Source: a virus
Strand: one strand, 5' to 3'
IMG/VR virus record: IMGVR_UViG_3300025137_000171
Location: 1 to 30,617 of that record
Length of the DNA stretch: 30,617 nt
Part shown: one piece after another, positions 1-7,675 of the stretch
Layout: each line of letters begins with the position of its first letter
Position numbering within the stretch: position 1 is the stretch's first letter
Notes under the pieces: model-generated
The model's database searches: none
Told to the model about the DNA's origin: nothing
Seen by the model: only the letters and a program-made list of their open reading frames with translations
Position numbers and translations under genes: made by a program

Positions 1-25
1 AAATTTTATCTATTTTTTTATTCAT
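1..25 (-). CDS. 5' end of a leftward gene cut by the window edge
   Basis: Only the first eight codons are visible (MNKKIDKI). The start is supported by a strong Shine-Dalgarno, AAGGAGAG on the minus strand at 29-36, inside the conserved AACCAAGGAGA leader that precedes many leftward genes in this window. A promoter-like element lies just upstream, overlapping the end of the primase gene. Nothing can be said about function. Confidence 0.6.
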
Positions 26-48
26 ACACTCTCCTTGGTTCTAATTTA

Positions 49-88
49 ATTATATCTTAATGTATTTTAGATGAAAAGTAAACCCCTA
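49..88 (-). promoter_or_regulatory. Promoter candidate with the shared TAGGGGTTTACTTTT motif
   Basis: The minus strand carries TAGGGGTTTACTTTT at 74-88, identical to two other intergenic copies at 16197-16211 and 17830-17844. The -35-like box TTTACT is followed after 17 nt by TAAGAT (54-59). A TATAAT lies further off (49-54, 22 nt). The stop codon of the primase is the TAG of the motif. It would drive the partial gene at 1-25. The -10 match is weaker here than in the other two copies. Confidence 0.5.
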
Positions 89-1609
89 AAAATCATCAGG
101 AAAATCCTCTGCTTTAGGTATAGCAAACTCTTCACTTTGCTCTGAGAACTTAGGTATTGACCAACATTGTATGTTTTTGCCTTTTTCAAAGAACTGATGG
201 TGCTGTGCTCCGCATGTCCGTAAAGCATTCCATAATCTCCTTCCATCAAAACCTAAAAATCTTTGTTGCTGTAAAAACTTTTGAAAATCAGCAGACCTAA
301 AATATGTTCTGTTGTCTTCTTCACTTGTCCAAGGTTTTCCAAGTATCATCTCATCTCTAGTTTGTGCTTGTGCATAACCAGTGCAAAAATCTTCTAAGAA
401 ATTTATTAATTGACCTCTGCTACCAGCATCGCTCGGTGCTTCTTGTTCTTCTGCATTCTCGCATTTTTCTTTCATTAGCCCAGACCACTTTTGTGGCTTG
501 ATTAGAGCAGTTAATATAGTTAATTCTTCTAATACTATTTTTTGAAATCTTCTTTGATTTAGTATGGTATCAGTATCCATCTCTATCCTTGCTCCATTAA
601 TATCAACAATCCAAGTTGGTGGATCTGTTTTAACTTTAATAACTCCAACAATCTCTACTCCAACATCATCACTTCCACCACCAACTCCAAACTTACGACC
701 TAAACATATTTGGCGATTACAAAAATCACATATTGGAGTATCATTACATCTAAAGTTATATTGCTTTTTCATTACAGCTTTTACAACACCAGCAACCTCT
801 TTGTGACCTAATGGTGGGTGCATAAACTTATTATTCATTTCATCAAGGTGGTGAGCAAGATCATCTTCACCATATCTTTTGCGAACATAAACTCCTAAAT
901 TAAATAAACCTTGATTTCTAGATCCTTCTGGGAAGCCCATTTTAGATAAACTTTGTAAACAAGGTGGACCATTATCAAGTGCTGGGTCTTTCTCAAGAGT
1001 AAAGTTTTTTAAATCTTCTTCAGACATTGAAGTCTGCTCAACTAAGGATAGAAAATCTTCAGCTGAAAGTTTGTTGCCACTCTTTATAGCATATCTTGTA
1101 GGGTTGCTCATTTTAAAGTAAGGCATATTTAACCAATTGCCAAAGTCTTTTGCACTAGCTAATCTTACTTGTTTAGGGAATATCTCAACACCACTGTAAC
1201 CTAAAGCAACAGCAACTTCCATTAATTTAGTTCTTACTAATTTAGCATCAGTAAATTCTTTTAAAAATAAATATATGTGAGCACCACCACTTTTAGTTCT
1301 ACACATTATTAATGGTAACTTAATCTTATCTAGATCTTTTTCTAATTTCTTAAAATCAAGATTGTAAATATCAACATCAATAGCACCCCACTTGCATTCA
1401 GCTTTATCATTTAAAGGGAATATGCCTAATCCATAAGATCCTTCTAAATGTTTTAGCCAAAGCTCCTTGCTTGGTGCTTCGTTCTTAGTTAGTGCATTGC
1501 CTTGGTTCTTGCCTTTTTCTGTTATTTTTCCTGATAGCTGAAAAGAACCATGTGCTCTGTCTAATCCCTCGAATATACTAAAAAATCGCTCTTCAATCTT
1601 AATTTCCAT
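86..1609 (-). CDS. Archaeo-eukaryotic-type (AEP) DNA primase
   Basis: This protein probably synthesises primers for phage DNA replication. The 507 residues show AEP catalytic motifs: a DxD metal site at D78/D80 (AIDVD), an S-x3-H nucleotide-binding motif at S107-H111 (SGGAH), and a following VRLASAKDFGNWLNMPYF-like segment near 148-165 as in TOTE-type and plasmid AEP primases. A C-terminal primase domain follows (PPC at 215-217, GSRNQGL near 229-235, HPPL near 264-267) with cysteines at 217, 288, 294, 297 and 302 that could bind an Fe-S cluster or zinc. The last 150 residues are unassigned. No helicase motifs are present; a SNF2-like helicase is encoded separately upstream. The start has only a weak Shine-Dalgarno (GGAAG) directly after an RNA hairpin. 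The family call is firm; the metal cluster is inference. Confidence 0.8.
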   Translation of the reverse strand: MEIKIEERFFSIFEGLDRAHGSFQLSGKITEKGKNQGNALTKNEAPSKELWLKHLEGSYGLGIFPLNDKAECKWGAIDVDIYNLDFKKLEKDLDKIKLPLIMCRTKSGGAHIYLFLKEFTDAKLVRTKLMEVAVALGYSGVEIFPKQVRLASAKDFGNWLNMPYFKMSNPTRYAIKSGNKLSAEDFLSLVEQTSMSEEDLKNFTLEKDPALDNGPPCLQSLSKMGFPEGSRNQGLFNLGVYVRKRYGEDDLAHHLDEMNNKFMHPPLGHKEVAGVVKAVMKKQYNFRCNDTPICDFCNRQICLGRKFGVGGGSDDVGVEIVGVIKVKTDPPTWIVDINGARIEMDTDTILNQRRFQKIVLEELTILTALIKPQKWSGLMKEKCENAEEQEAPSDAGSRGQLINFLEDFCTGYAQAQTRDEMILGKPWTSEEDNRTYFRSADFQKFLQQQRFLGFDGRRLWNALRTCGAQHHQFFEKGKNIQCWSIPKFSEQSEEFAIPKAEDFPDDF

Positions 1610-1626
1610 AAAAAAAGTCTTCCATA

Positions 1627-1662
1627 TATGCTCGTAGGACGATGAAACGACCCACGAGCATA
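1627..1662 (-). promoter_or_regulatory. RNA hairpin just upstream of the primase start
   Basis: TATGCTCGTAGG (1627-1638) and CCCACGAGCATA (1651-1662) form a 12-bp stem. As minus-strand RNA the single imperfect position becomes a G-U pair, whereas on the plus strand it is an A-C mismatch, so the element looks selected as leftward transcript. The 12-nt loop can add a further CG/CG pair. No U tract follows directly (the nearest is TTTTTT about 11 nt on), so a translational operator or weak terminator both remain possible. The primase Shine-Dalgarno begins within a few bases of the stem. Confidence 0.65.
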
Positions 1663-1684
1663 CCTTAACATTCCTCTTATTTTA

Positions 1685-2488
1685 CTAAAAAGAACTATTT
1701 GTTGTTGATGATGAATCAGCTTCAAGTGGGTCACCAGCTACTTTTGCATCTCCAGCCATAGCCATATCACGGAACTCTTGAGCTCTTTTGAAAAGATTTC
1801 TATCCGTTATTGGTTCAGGCTCTCCATCTAAGAAGTAACCAAACCAAGATCCTCTATCATTAGACTCTTGTTTAGTATTTAAAGTCCATGTATGTGAGAA
1901 CATTGGTGCTTGAAATCTAGAGCCGTCTTTTCTAGCCATTGTTAGATTCTGCATCCTAGTCATCCAAGACCGAGATTTTTTAATCTGTGAAGACTTCATT
2001 GTCATCACTACTGGCTCAGGAGCTCCATTAACCACTTGAAGAACAAAATGATATCTAGTATCAGACAAGATATTGCCTTCATCAGTTATAAGTTCCAAAG
2101 GATTTTTTGGTGATTGATTAGCATTCATAACAGTTGGTGAACTTGGTTTGTGAACACCTCTTAATCCTCCACCATTTTCTCTTGGCACCCATTCAACAAA
2201 CTGTCTTGAGTAGTGACAAGGAATAACTTGTATTCCTTTTTTACCATCAAAAAGTTTGCCAGTTGTTAAATTTACAAACATGCCTGCCTTTGCTCCATCA
2301 ATATATGATGAGTGCTCGGGATCTGTTTGATCCGACATCTTTTGTAAAATTTGCAGGAAGGGTATAGAGAAAGAGTCTGCTGTTGCTTCTTCAAATCCAG
2401 CTCCAGCATATTTTTCTATATCTTCCATAGATACAGGCAAAGTCTTACCATTGCCATTAGTTTTAGTCACAGTTTTTTGTTCTGTCAT
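1685..2488 (-). CDS. Conserved phage protein, possible ssDNA-binding protein
   Basis: The product has 267 residues. It has a low-complexity N-terminus, a segment FSIPFLQILQKMS near 41-53, a GKKGIQVIPCHYSRQFVEWVPR-type core near 83-104, and a hydrophilic tail rich in D, E, S and T ending in phenylalanine (DPLEADSSSTTNSSF). A flexible tail with terminal aromatic residue resembles phage and bacterial single-strand binding proteins, and the position between replication genes fits, but no OB-fold motif can be proven by eye. The Shine-Dalgarno is AAAGGAAAC. It is separated from the primase by the hairpin at 1627-1662. Function is inference. Confidence 0.5.
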   Translation of the reverse strand: MTEQKTVTKTNGNGKTLPVSMEDIEKYAGAGFEEATADSFSIPFLQILQKMSDQTDPEHSSYIDGAKAGMFVNLTTGKLFDGKKGIQVIPCHYSRQFVEWVPRENGGGLRGVHKPSSPTVMNANQSPKNPLELITDEGNILSDTRYHFVLQVVNGAPEPVVMTMKSSQIKKSRSWMTRMQNLTMARKDGSRFQAPMFSHTWTLNTKQESNDRGSWFGYFLDGEPEPITDRNLFKRAQEFRDMAMAGDAKVAGDPLEADSSSTTNSSF

Positions 2489-2524
2489 TTTTGTTTCCTT
2501 TTTCTTTTGATATATCCGTCAAAT

Positions 2525-2758
2525 TTAACGACCGACAGACTCAAGTCGTTTTTCAGCTTTGGACCTCTCAGAGCTTCCTACAAGTGTAAGTTTGCACTGA
2601 TCATTGTGAGATCTTGTTTCTAAAAAACCTTTTTCAATAAGAACTTTCTTAACATCAGGATCTTTTGGTTGTAGCCAATAAAATAATGAATGTCTAACTA
2701 ATTCTTTATCTAAATTTTCTTGCTTTATAATTTTGTAAAATTCAATTTGAGTCATCAT
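2525..2758 (-). CDS. Hypothetical protein, 77 aa
   Basis: This is a small basic protein (MMTQIEFYKIIKQENLDKE...) in the leftward replication block. Its first codons overlap the end of the upstream gene (2755-3366) by 4 nt (ATGA), which indicates translational coupling. The content is helical and without transmembrane segments; the segment DVKKVLIEKGFLETRSHNDQ could be part of a winged-helix or Arc-like fold but no family is recognised. Confidence 0.65.
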   Translation of the reverse strand: MMTQIEFYKIIKQENLDKELVRHSLFYWLQPKDPDVKKVLIEKGFLETRSHNDQCKLTLVGSSERSKAEKRLESVGR

Positions 2759-3366
2759 TTAACCTCCTTAACAGTTGCTTGAATAACTCTATTTACTCCT
2801 AACTCTTCAAGAGGAACATTCTTACCTTTTTCAATGTCATCTTTTATTAATGCTTTGAAAGAGCCAGTGTGTATGTTTTCTTCTCTTGTGTAATCAAGTC
2901 CTGAATTTTCTATATATGCACAAACATCTGCAGCAACATTGTCTTTGCCTTTACCAACAGTTGCTACTATTTCATTTTTAATTAAGCCTGTGTGTTGATT
3001 ATCACGCAACCATTTTACAACAAAAGGTTTTCTGTCTTTGCTTATGCTTGCATAATACTTTTCAGCTTTACTTATTTTATAAATCTTTCCATCTACTTGT
3101 ATCTCTTGACTTATCATATCAAGTTCATTCATAAGCTCTGGTAAGTCTTCAAATTGTATTCTATTTAACTTTTTGCTTTCTTCTTTTAAAGCATCAGTTA
3201 AGTCTTCAACAATTTTATTTTGTTCAACTAATTTTTTTGTAAGATTAATTACACCAGAAAGATCGGTGTTATCGAATTTGTCAGATGCTTTCTCAATATC
3301 GTCTATCAGGGTAGATTCTGAATATCCTATTTCTGCTTCTAACAGGTCGTCTATTTCTTTACTCAT
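2755..3366 (-). CDS. Hypothetical replication-block protein, 203 aa
   Basis: The protein is not recognised. Residues about 35-90 are rich in charged heptads (LTKKLVEQNKIVEDLTDALKEE...) and likely form a coiled coil; the C-terminal half contains a compact segment KPFVVKWLRDNQHTGLIKNEIVA followed by a GKGKDN loop. The start is supported by AACAAAGGAGAATAAAATG, a variant of the conserved leader. It is coupled to the 77-aa gene downstream by a 4-nt overlap. Its placement between the helicase and the primase suggests an accessory replication role. Confidence 0.6.
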   Translation of the reverse strand: MSKEIDDLLEAEIGYSESTLIDDIEKASDKFDNTDLSGVINLTKKLVEQNKIVEDLTDALKEESKKLNRIQFEDLPELMNELDMISQEIQVDGKIYKISKAEKYYASISKDRKPFVVKWLRDNQHTGLIKNEIVATVGKGKDNVAADVCAYIENSGLDYTREENIHTGSFKALIKDDIEKGKNVPLEELGVNRVIQATVKEVK

Positions 3367-3395
3367 TTTATTCTCCTTTGTTCTATTTTTATTTA

Positions 3396-3731
3396 TTATA
3401 TAATAATTTTCACACTTATATAATCCTTTATTTTGGAGTCCCAGTAAAGCATATTTACTTTGCCTCCATTGTTACCAGATGCAACCATACCAGCCATAAC
3501 CATAGCAGTTGGGTTACCAATAGCAAGCAGAAAATCATCATCACTAAAATCTTTTAATGATTCCTTTAAATTTCCAATCATTGGATTTATATCTATTGGT
3601 AATGCTCCGTGTGGTAATAAAACTTTTATATCACCGAATTTTTTTGCAGGTGAAAGATCAAATGCCTGAGCCCATTGACCAGTCTTTATGTCTCTCTTCA
3701 TTGGTTCTTGTGGAACGAATACTACAGCCAT
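3396..3731 (-). CDS. Conserved hypothetical phage protein, 111 aa
   Basis: The sequence has the layout of a small conserved phage family: an N-terminal segment KTGQWAQAFDLSPAKKFGDIKVLLPHG, a central FLLAIGNPTAMVMAGMVAS hydrophobic helix-like stretch, and a C-terminal KVNMLYWDSKIKDYISVKI strand segment. No enzymatic motif is visible. It overlaps the 3' end of the helicase gene by 10 nt, indicating co-transcription and coupling. No function can be assigned. Confidence 0.6.
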   Translation of the reverse strand: MAVVFVPQEPMKRDIKTGQWAQAFDLSPAKKFGDIKVLLPHGALPIDINPMIGNLKESLKDFSDDDFLLAIGNPTAMVMAGMVASGNNGGKVNMLYWDSKIKDYISVKIII

Positions 3732-5173
3732 TCTTTTATATTATCTCCTGTTATTATATTTGCTAATTCTTGTTTCTCTATTAATACCTTAATAATCTTA
3801 TAATCCAAAGTGTTTTCTGCGACCAAATCATAATACAACACATTTTTATCCTGACCTATCCTGTGAGCTCTGTCTTCAGATTGTTGCCGATCTCCCAATT
3901 TAAAAGAATTGCTATAATATACCACATTATTTGCTACAAATAAGTTAAGTCCTTCAGCAGCAGTTGCAGGGTTGGCTACAAAAACTTTATACTCTTTATC
4001 TTGGAATTTTTTTAAACTTATAGACCTTTCATTAGAATCTGTCTTGCCATCATATCTGCAATTTGATATTTTTAACTCATTAAGTTTATTAGTAATAATA
4101 TCTATGTCGTAAGTGAAACGACACCAAACAATTAAACTTTCGTCCTCTGGAGTATCATTAATTATTTCTAATAAAGTTTCTAATCTAGGATTATTCTTAT
4201 CGTCTATGGTTCTAGAATTATTTTCTTCTAACATGACGAAGTTACTACTTACTTGTTGAAGTTTCATCATTCTGGTAAGTGCCATTGGCAATGGTATCTC
4301 TGGTTCACTTTCTATCATGATAACAAAATCTTCTTTTATTTTTAAATAAGCATCTTGTTGCTTTTTAGTCATCTTAAAATATCTTTTTGTATAAATTTTT
4401 TCTGGTAAATCTAAACACTCATCTTTTGTAATTCTATAAGAGTGAGGTTTTATTAAAGATTTTAATTCTTCTAAATTTCTATAAGATTTTAATTCATCAT
4501 ATTGTCTACTAGATCCCCAATTAGTTTTCTTTTCAAAAATGCCAAAATAATTTTTAAAACTATAAAAAGAATTATGGTCTATGATTGAAGGATTTAAAAA
4601 CTCAAATTGAGAGTAAAGATCAAAAGGTGAGTTAGTTACAGGTGTTCCTGTTAATATTCTTTTGTAAGGGCAGAATCTTCCTAGCTTAATTACATTTTTT
4701 GTTTGTTGTGCTTTTGGATTTTTTATCCTAGCAGATTCATCTACTATCATCATAACATTCCTTCTTTTGCAGAAAGTTAAGAAATTAAAACAAGCATGTG
4801 GAACTCTAAAAGACTCTATATTAGTAGTAAGTATGCACAGCTTATCGCTGTTAATCATTTCTAAAAATTTAGCTTGGAATGTCTTAGTTTTAGACTTGCC
4901 ATTCTCCCAAAACATACTTTCATATTCTATATCGCTTGGTAAGTGTTTTGGAATCTCTTCATTAATCCAGTTTCTGTGAACTCCATTAGGAGCAACTACA
5001 AAAACAGAATTTATTTCACCTTTTAAAAATAAGTGTCCAAAAGTATCTATAATAACTTTAGTCTTGCCAGTGCCTTGCTCCATTAACAGTCCATAGCTTT
5101 GCATCTCTTTAGTTTTCTCAGTAATAAACTCTTGATGTTTGTATTGCTTTGTTTTGGGTTTATAATCTATCAT
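3722..5173 (-). CDS. SNF2/SF2-type DNA helicase or translocase
   Basis: This ATP-dependent DNA translocase is expected to act in phage DNA replication or recombination. The 483 residues carry Walker A near the N-terminus (EQGTGKTK), a DEAH-box variant DESARIKNP (motif II), LTGTPV (motif III), a motif V-like segment FVANPATAAEGLNL, and motif VI QSEDRAHRIGQ, the hallmark of SNF2 enzymes. The protein is short with no accessory chromatin domain, as in phage members. Motif II reads DESA rather than DEAH, common in this group. It overlaps the upstream 157-aa gene by 4 nt and the downstream 111-aa gene by 10 nt. Family assignment is secure; the exact role is not. Confidence 0.85.
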   Translation of the reverse strand: MIDYKPKTKQYKHQEFITEKTKEMQSYGLLMEQGTGKTKVIIDTFGHLFLKGEINSVFVVAPNGVHRNWINEEIPKHLPSDIEYESMFWENGKSKTKTFQAKFLEMINSDKLCILTTNIESFRVPHACFNFLTFCKRRNVMMIVDESARIKNPKAQQTKNVIKLGRFCPYKRILTGTPVTNSPFDLYSQFEFLNPSIIDHNSFYSFKNYFGIFEKKTNWGSSRQYDELKSYRNLEELKSLIKPHSYRITKDECLDLPEKIYTKRYFKMTKKQQDAYLKIKEDFVIMIESEPEIPLPMALTRMMKLQQVSSNFVMLEENNSRTIDDKNNPRLETLLEIINDTPEDESLIVWCRFTYDIDIITNKLNELKISNCRYDGKTDSNERSISLKKFQDKEYKVFVANPATAAEGLNLFVANNVVYYSNSFKLGDRQQSEDRAHRIGQDKNVLYYDLVAENTLDYKIIKVLIEKQELANIITGDNIKEWL

Positions 5174-5643
5174 TTCATAAATCCTGGAATTCTACCATTC
5201 TTGTATCTTGCAAATTTACTTTTCTCACCGACATAATAATTTCTATATGCTTGTACATAATCATCAGACTTATATTCGTCTGGCATGCACAAAGGTGGGG
5301 TTGTGAACTCGCCACTTAACTCTCTCCACTTTATACAATCAGTATCTAAAGAAGCCCAAACTCTTGTAGTTTTGTGAACATTATCGTATCTATCCATGTA
5401 CTCACAAAGCAAACAACCTAATAATGTAAATGTAAATCTAAAGTTACCACCTGTTTCTCCAACCCATTTAGTCATAGGATGGTGAGGAAATGCAGATTTA
5501 TATAATAAGTCATCATCACCAAAGTGTTTATTGTAAGCTGTTGATAGCATTTGTGCAGATTCTAAAATCATCTTTACAACATGCTTGTCGCAATGGAATT
5601 GTGCACATATAACTGGATCTTTGTGTAAGTGGAATATATTCAT
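5170..5643 (-). CDS. Conserved phage protein with CDKHVVKM motif
   Basis: The 157 residues begin MNIFHLHKDPVICAQFHCDKHVVKMILESAQMLSTA in pieces typical of a conserved family found in many phages. Conserved C18, H21 and the following helix, plus HHPMTKWVGE and a C-terminal YRNYYVGEKSKFARYK segment, suggest an enzyme or nucleic-acid-binding fold. Some databases name relatives as pyrimidine dimer glycosylases, but I cannot confirm that from the sequence, and the classical T4 endonuclease V signature is not visible. It is the first gene of the leftward block and has an AAGGAGAAC Shine-Dalgarno. Confidence 0.6.
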   Translation of the reverse strand: MNIFHLHKDPVICAQFHCDKHVVKMILESAQMLSTAYNKHFGDDDLLYKSAFPHHPMTKWVGETGGNFRFTFTLLGCLLCEYMDRYDNVHKTTRVWASLDTDCIKWRELSGEFTTPPLCMPDEYKSDDYVQAYRNYYVGEKSKFARYKNGRIPGFMK

Positions 5644-5666
5644 ATTTGGTTCTCCTTAGTTATACT

Positions 5667-5730
5667 GGTGATTTTACTCCTTTGTTTTGATCAATCCTCG
5701 GGGGGAGTTTTTTAATATTACAAAATCACC
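5667..5730. promoter_or_regulatory. Nested dyad in the divergent control region
   Basis: GGTGATTTT (5667-5675) is repeated inverted as AAAATCACC (5722-5730). Inside it, ACTCC (5676-5680) pairs with GGAGT (5704-5708), and the centre holds the perfect palindrome TTGATCAA (5687-5694). A run of six G in an otherwise AT-rich gap lies at 5700-5705. The position between divergent operons suggests an operator or a structured leader for the leftward transcript. Confidence 0.5.
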
Positions 5731-5762
5731 AAAACTCATATTAAAAAATATCATAATAACTA

Positions 5763-5791
5763 TTTACTTTTCTATTTACTTTTAATATAAA
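5763..5791 (+). promoter_or_regulatory. Sigma70-like promoter for the rightward block
   Basis: TTTACT (5763-5768) and TATAAA (5786-5791) are separated by 17 nt. The segment TATTTACTTTTC is tandemly duplicated here, so a second TTTACTTTT lies 12 nt further on. TTTACTTTT is also the core of the three shared leftward promoters, suggesting one recognition system. It lies about 40 nt before the first rightward gene. Confidence 0.55.
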
Positions 5792-5828
5792 TGTATTTAT
5801 AGAAAAAATAAAACAAAAAAAGAGCAAA

Positions 5829-6074
5829 ATGAGAATAAAATATAACTTTATAAAAATCAGTGTAAATCAACCACAAAGACGGTTTAATACAAAATCCAAT
5901 AGACAAAAAATATCAGAGATTATACTATCATTACAGCCTGAATGTTATTTATATGATGTTCTTAAACAGTGTGATTGGAAGTATAGTTTAGATATAAAAA
6001 CTGTGATGTCAGTTATTAGCAAGATGAAACAGTCTGGTTATATAAATTTACACGAATCAAAAAGAGAGGAATAG
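5829..6074 (+). CDS. Small winged-helix-like protein, 81 aa
   Basis: This is a basic 81-residue protein. Residues 25-77 (QKISEIILSLQPECYLYDVLKQ...VMSVISKMKQSGYINL) have the rhythm of a winged helix: helix, short turn, recognition-like helix, then a strand-like YINL. It is the first gene after the divergent control region, where a small DNA-binding regulator would be placed. The Shine-Dalgarno is weak. It ends 1 nt before the next start. The regulatory role is inference. Confidence 0.5.
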   Translation: MRIKYNFIKISVNQPQRRFNTKSNRQKISEIILSLQPECYLYDVLKQCDWKYSLDIKTVMSVISKMKQSGYINLHESKREE

Positions 6075-6075
6075 A

Positions 6076-7017
6076 ATGATAATAGCAGGAGCAGGATTGG
6101 CAGGATTAATAGCAGGAAATATATTTAGGAATTACTCTCCTAAAATGATAGAACGACAGGAATCACTTCCTAACAATCACAGAGCAATATTAAGATTTAG
6201 AGATGACTCTGTTTCTAAAGCAACAGGCATAGAATTTAAAAAAGTAAAAGTAAGAAAGGCAATATCTTACAAAGAGCAATGGCTAGATAGATCTAACCCA
6301 AAAGTTTCTAATCTATACTCTTTAAAAGTAACTGGAAAAGTAGATTCAAGATCTGTTTGGAATCTAGCAGATGCAGAGAGGTATGTATCACCAGAAGACT
6401 TTATCATGCGTATTTCTAAAGGTTTAGATGTTCAATATGGTGAAGAGTTACATAAATCTATGTTTGATGGTCAGCCTGTTATATCTACAATACCAATGCC
6501 AGCTATGATGGATTTAGTTGGATGGAAAGAAAAGCCAGAGTTTCCTTACAGAAGCATATGGTCTTGTTGGTGTGTTATTGATGATTTCGAGGTAAATGTA
6601 AATCAGACTATATATTACCCAGATTTGAAAGTTCCTTATTACAGAGCATCGCTACTAGGAAACAAATTAATATTAGAGTACAATCAAGAGCCTTGGCAAG
6701 CACAAGAAGACGTACTTACAGTTTTAAATTCTGACTTCGGAATAGATTCTAAAGTATCAGAGTTAAATGTTAAAAAGCAAAAGTTCGGAAAGATATCTAA
6801 GATAGATGATGATCTTAGGAAAGAATTTTTATATTTTTTAACAAGAGAATACAATGTGTATTCTTTAGGAAGATTCGCAACATGGAAACAAATAATTTTA
6901 GATGATGTCGTTGATGACGCAAATAAAATTATGAAATTAATTAATGTTGAGAATAAAAGAAGAAACTATCATGTTAATTTAAACATAATGAGAGGAGAAC
7001 AAGATGGCAAAAGTTAA
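6076..7017 (+). CDS. FAD/NAD(P)-binding oxidoreductase-like protein
   Basis: The N-terminus MIIAGAGLAGLIAG is a textbook dinucleotide-binding GxGxxG Rossmann motif at residues 4-9 with a second glycine at 14, followed by an acidic residue at the expected end of strand 2 (MIERQ, E27). A further motif ends near residue 285 with YSLGRFATWKQ, resembling the C-terminal FAD contact of flavin monooxygenase or amine-oxidase-like folds. At 313 residues it is compact. It overlaps thyX by 14 nt, so both are translated together. The substrate is unknown; involvement in nucleotide or DNA base chemistry is inferred only from neighbours. Other possibilities are a sugar mutase-like or tRNA-modifying flavoprotein. 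Confidence 0.65.
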   Translation: MIIAGAGLAGLIAGNIFRNYSPKMIERQESLPNNHRAILRFRDDSVSKATGIEFKKVKVRKAISYKEQWLDRSNPKVSNLYSLKVTGKVDSRSVWNLADAERYVSPEDFIMRISKGLDVQYGEELHKSMFDGQPVISTIPMPAMMDLVGWKEKPEFPYRSIWSCWCVIDDFEVNVNQTIYYPDLKVPYYRASLLGNKLILEYNQEPWQAQEDVLTVLNSDFGIDSKVSELNVKKQKFGKISKIDDDLRKEFLYFLTREYNVYSLGRFATWKQIILDDVVDDANKIMKLINVENKRRNYHVNLNIMRGEQDGKS

Positions 7018-7675
7018 GTTAGTTAATTATACTTCTGATGCTAAGAATTTATTAATCTTTACTAAAAATACAAGGTTGTTTGATCATGACGACAGCTATA
7101 ATGAGGTTGCTAAATGGCCAGAAGAAAAGAAACAAGAAGAACTTGATTACATGTTAAAAACTATAAAATCAAGTTGGGAGTTCATAGATTATACATTTGA
7201 ACTTTCAGGAGTAAGTAGAGCATTCACTCATCAGTTTGTAAGGACTAGGAATGCAAGTTACGCACAGCAATCACTAAGAGTAGTTAGTAAAGACGGATTT
7301 GATTATGTAGTTCCAGAAAGATTAAAGCAAGAAGGGGATGAAGAATCACTGAAAGTTTACAGAGAGACTATGGAACTTATAAATAATAAATATGAACAAT
7401 TATTATCTATGGGTGTTCCTATTGAAGATGCTCGTGGAGTACTTCCTACTAATATATGTACTAAAATTATTGGTAAATTTAACTTAAGAACTTTACATGA
7501 AACTGCCAGATCAAGATTGTCGCCAAGAGCACAACATGAGATGAGAGAAACATTTAAGTTAATGGTTGATGAAGTTGTTAAAGTCCATCCTTGGGCAAAG
7601 CCTTTTCTAGAGCCGACTGAATGGTCTGCTCCTAGTATGGGCAATAGCTTAAACAAGGAAAACTTTAAAAAATAA
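7004..7675 (+). CDS. thyX: Flavin-dependent thymidylate synthase
   Basis: ThyX methylates dUMP to dTMP with methylene-tetrahydrofolate and FAD/NADPH, supplying thymidylate for phage DNA. The 223 residues carry the ThyX signature at 80-92 as RTRNASYAQQSLR; the usual RHRxxSxxxxSxR has histidine at the second position, here threonine. The preceding FTHQF (74-78) and the later LRTLHETARSRLSPRAQHEMRE segment, with conserved arginines and histidine, complete the family pattern. The length is normal. The start has an AGAGGAGAAC Shine-Dalgarno. It overlaps the oxidoreductase upstream and touches the HAD gene downstream (TAATG), so it is part of a coupled nucleotide-metabolism operon. Confidence 0.92.
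   Translation: MAKVKLVNYTSDAKNLLIFTKNTRLFDHDDSYNEVAKWPEEKKQEELDYMLKTIKSSWEFIDYTFELSGVSRAFTHQFVRTRNASYAQQSLRVVSKDGFDYVVPERLKQEGDEESLKVYRETMELINNKYEQLLSMGVPIEDARGVLPTNICTKIIGKFNLRTLHETARSRLSPRAQHEMRETFKLMVDEVVKVHPWAKPFLEPTEWSAPSMGNSLNKENFKK

Noticed and set aside
564-806. Rightward frame opposite the primase
   Set aside because: Shadow of the primase coding sequence, serine/threonine/proline-rich without known features.
5170-5643. Firm call of pyrimidine dimer glycosylase
   Set aside because: The known T4 endonuclease V pattern is not visible; only database naming of relatives would support it.
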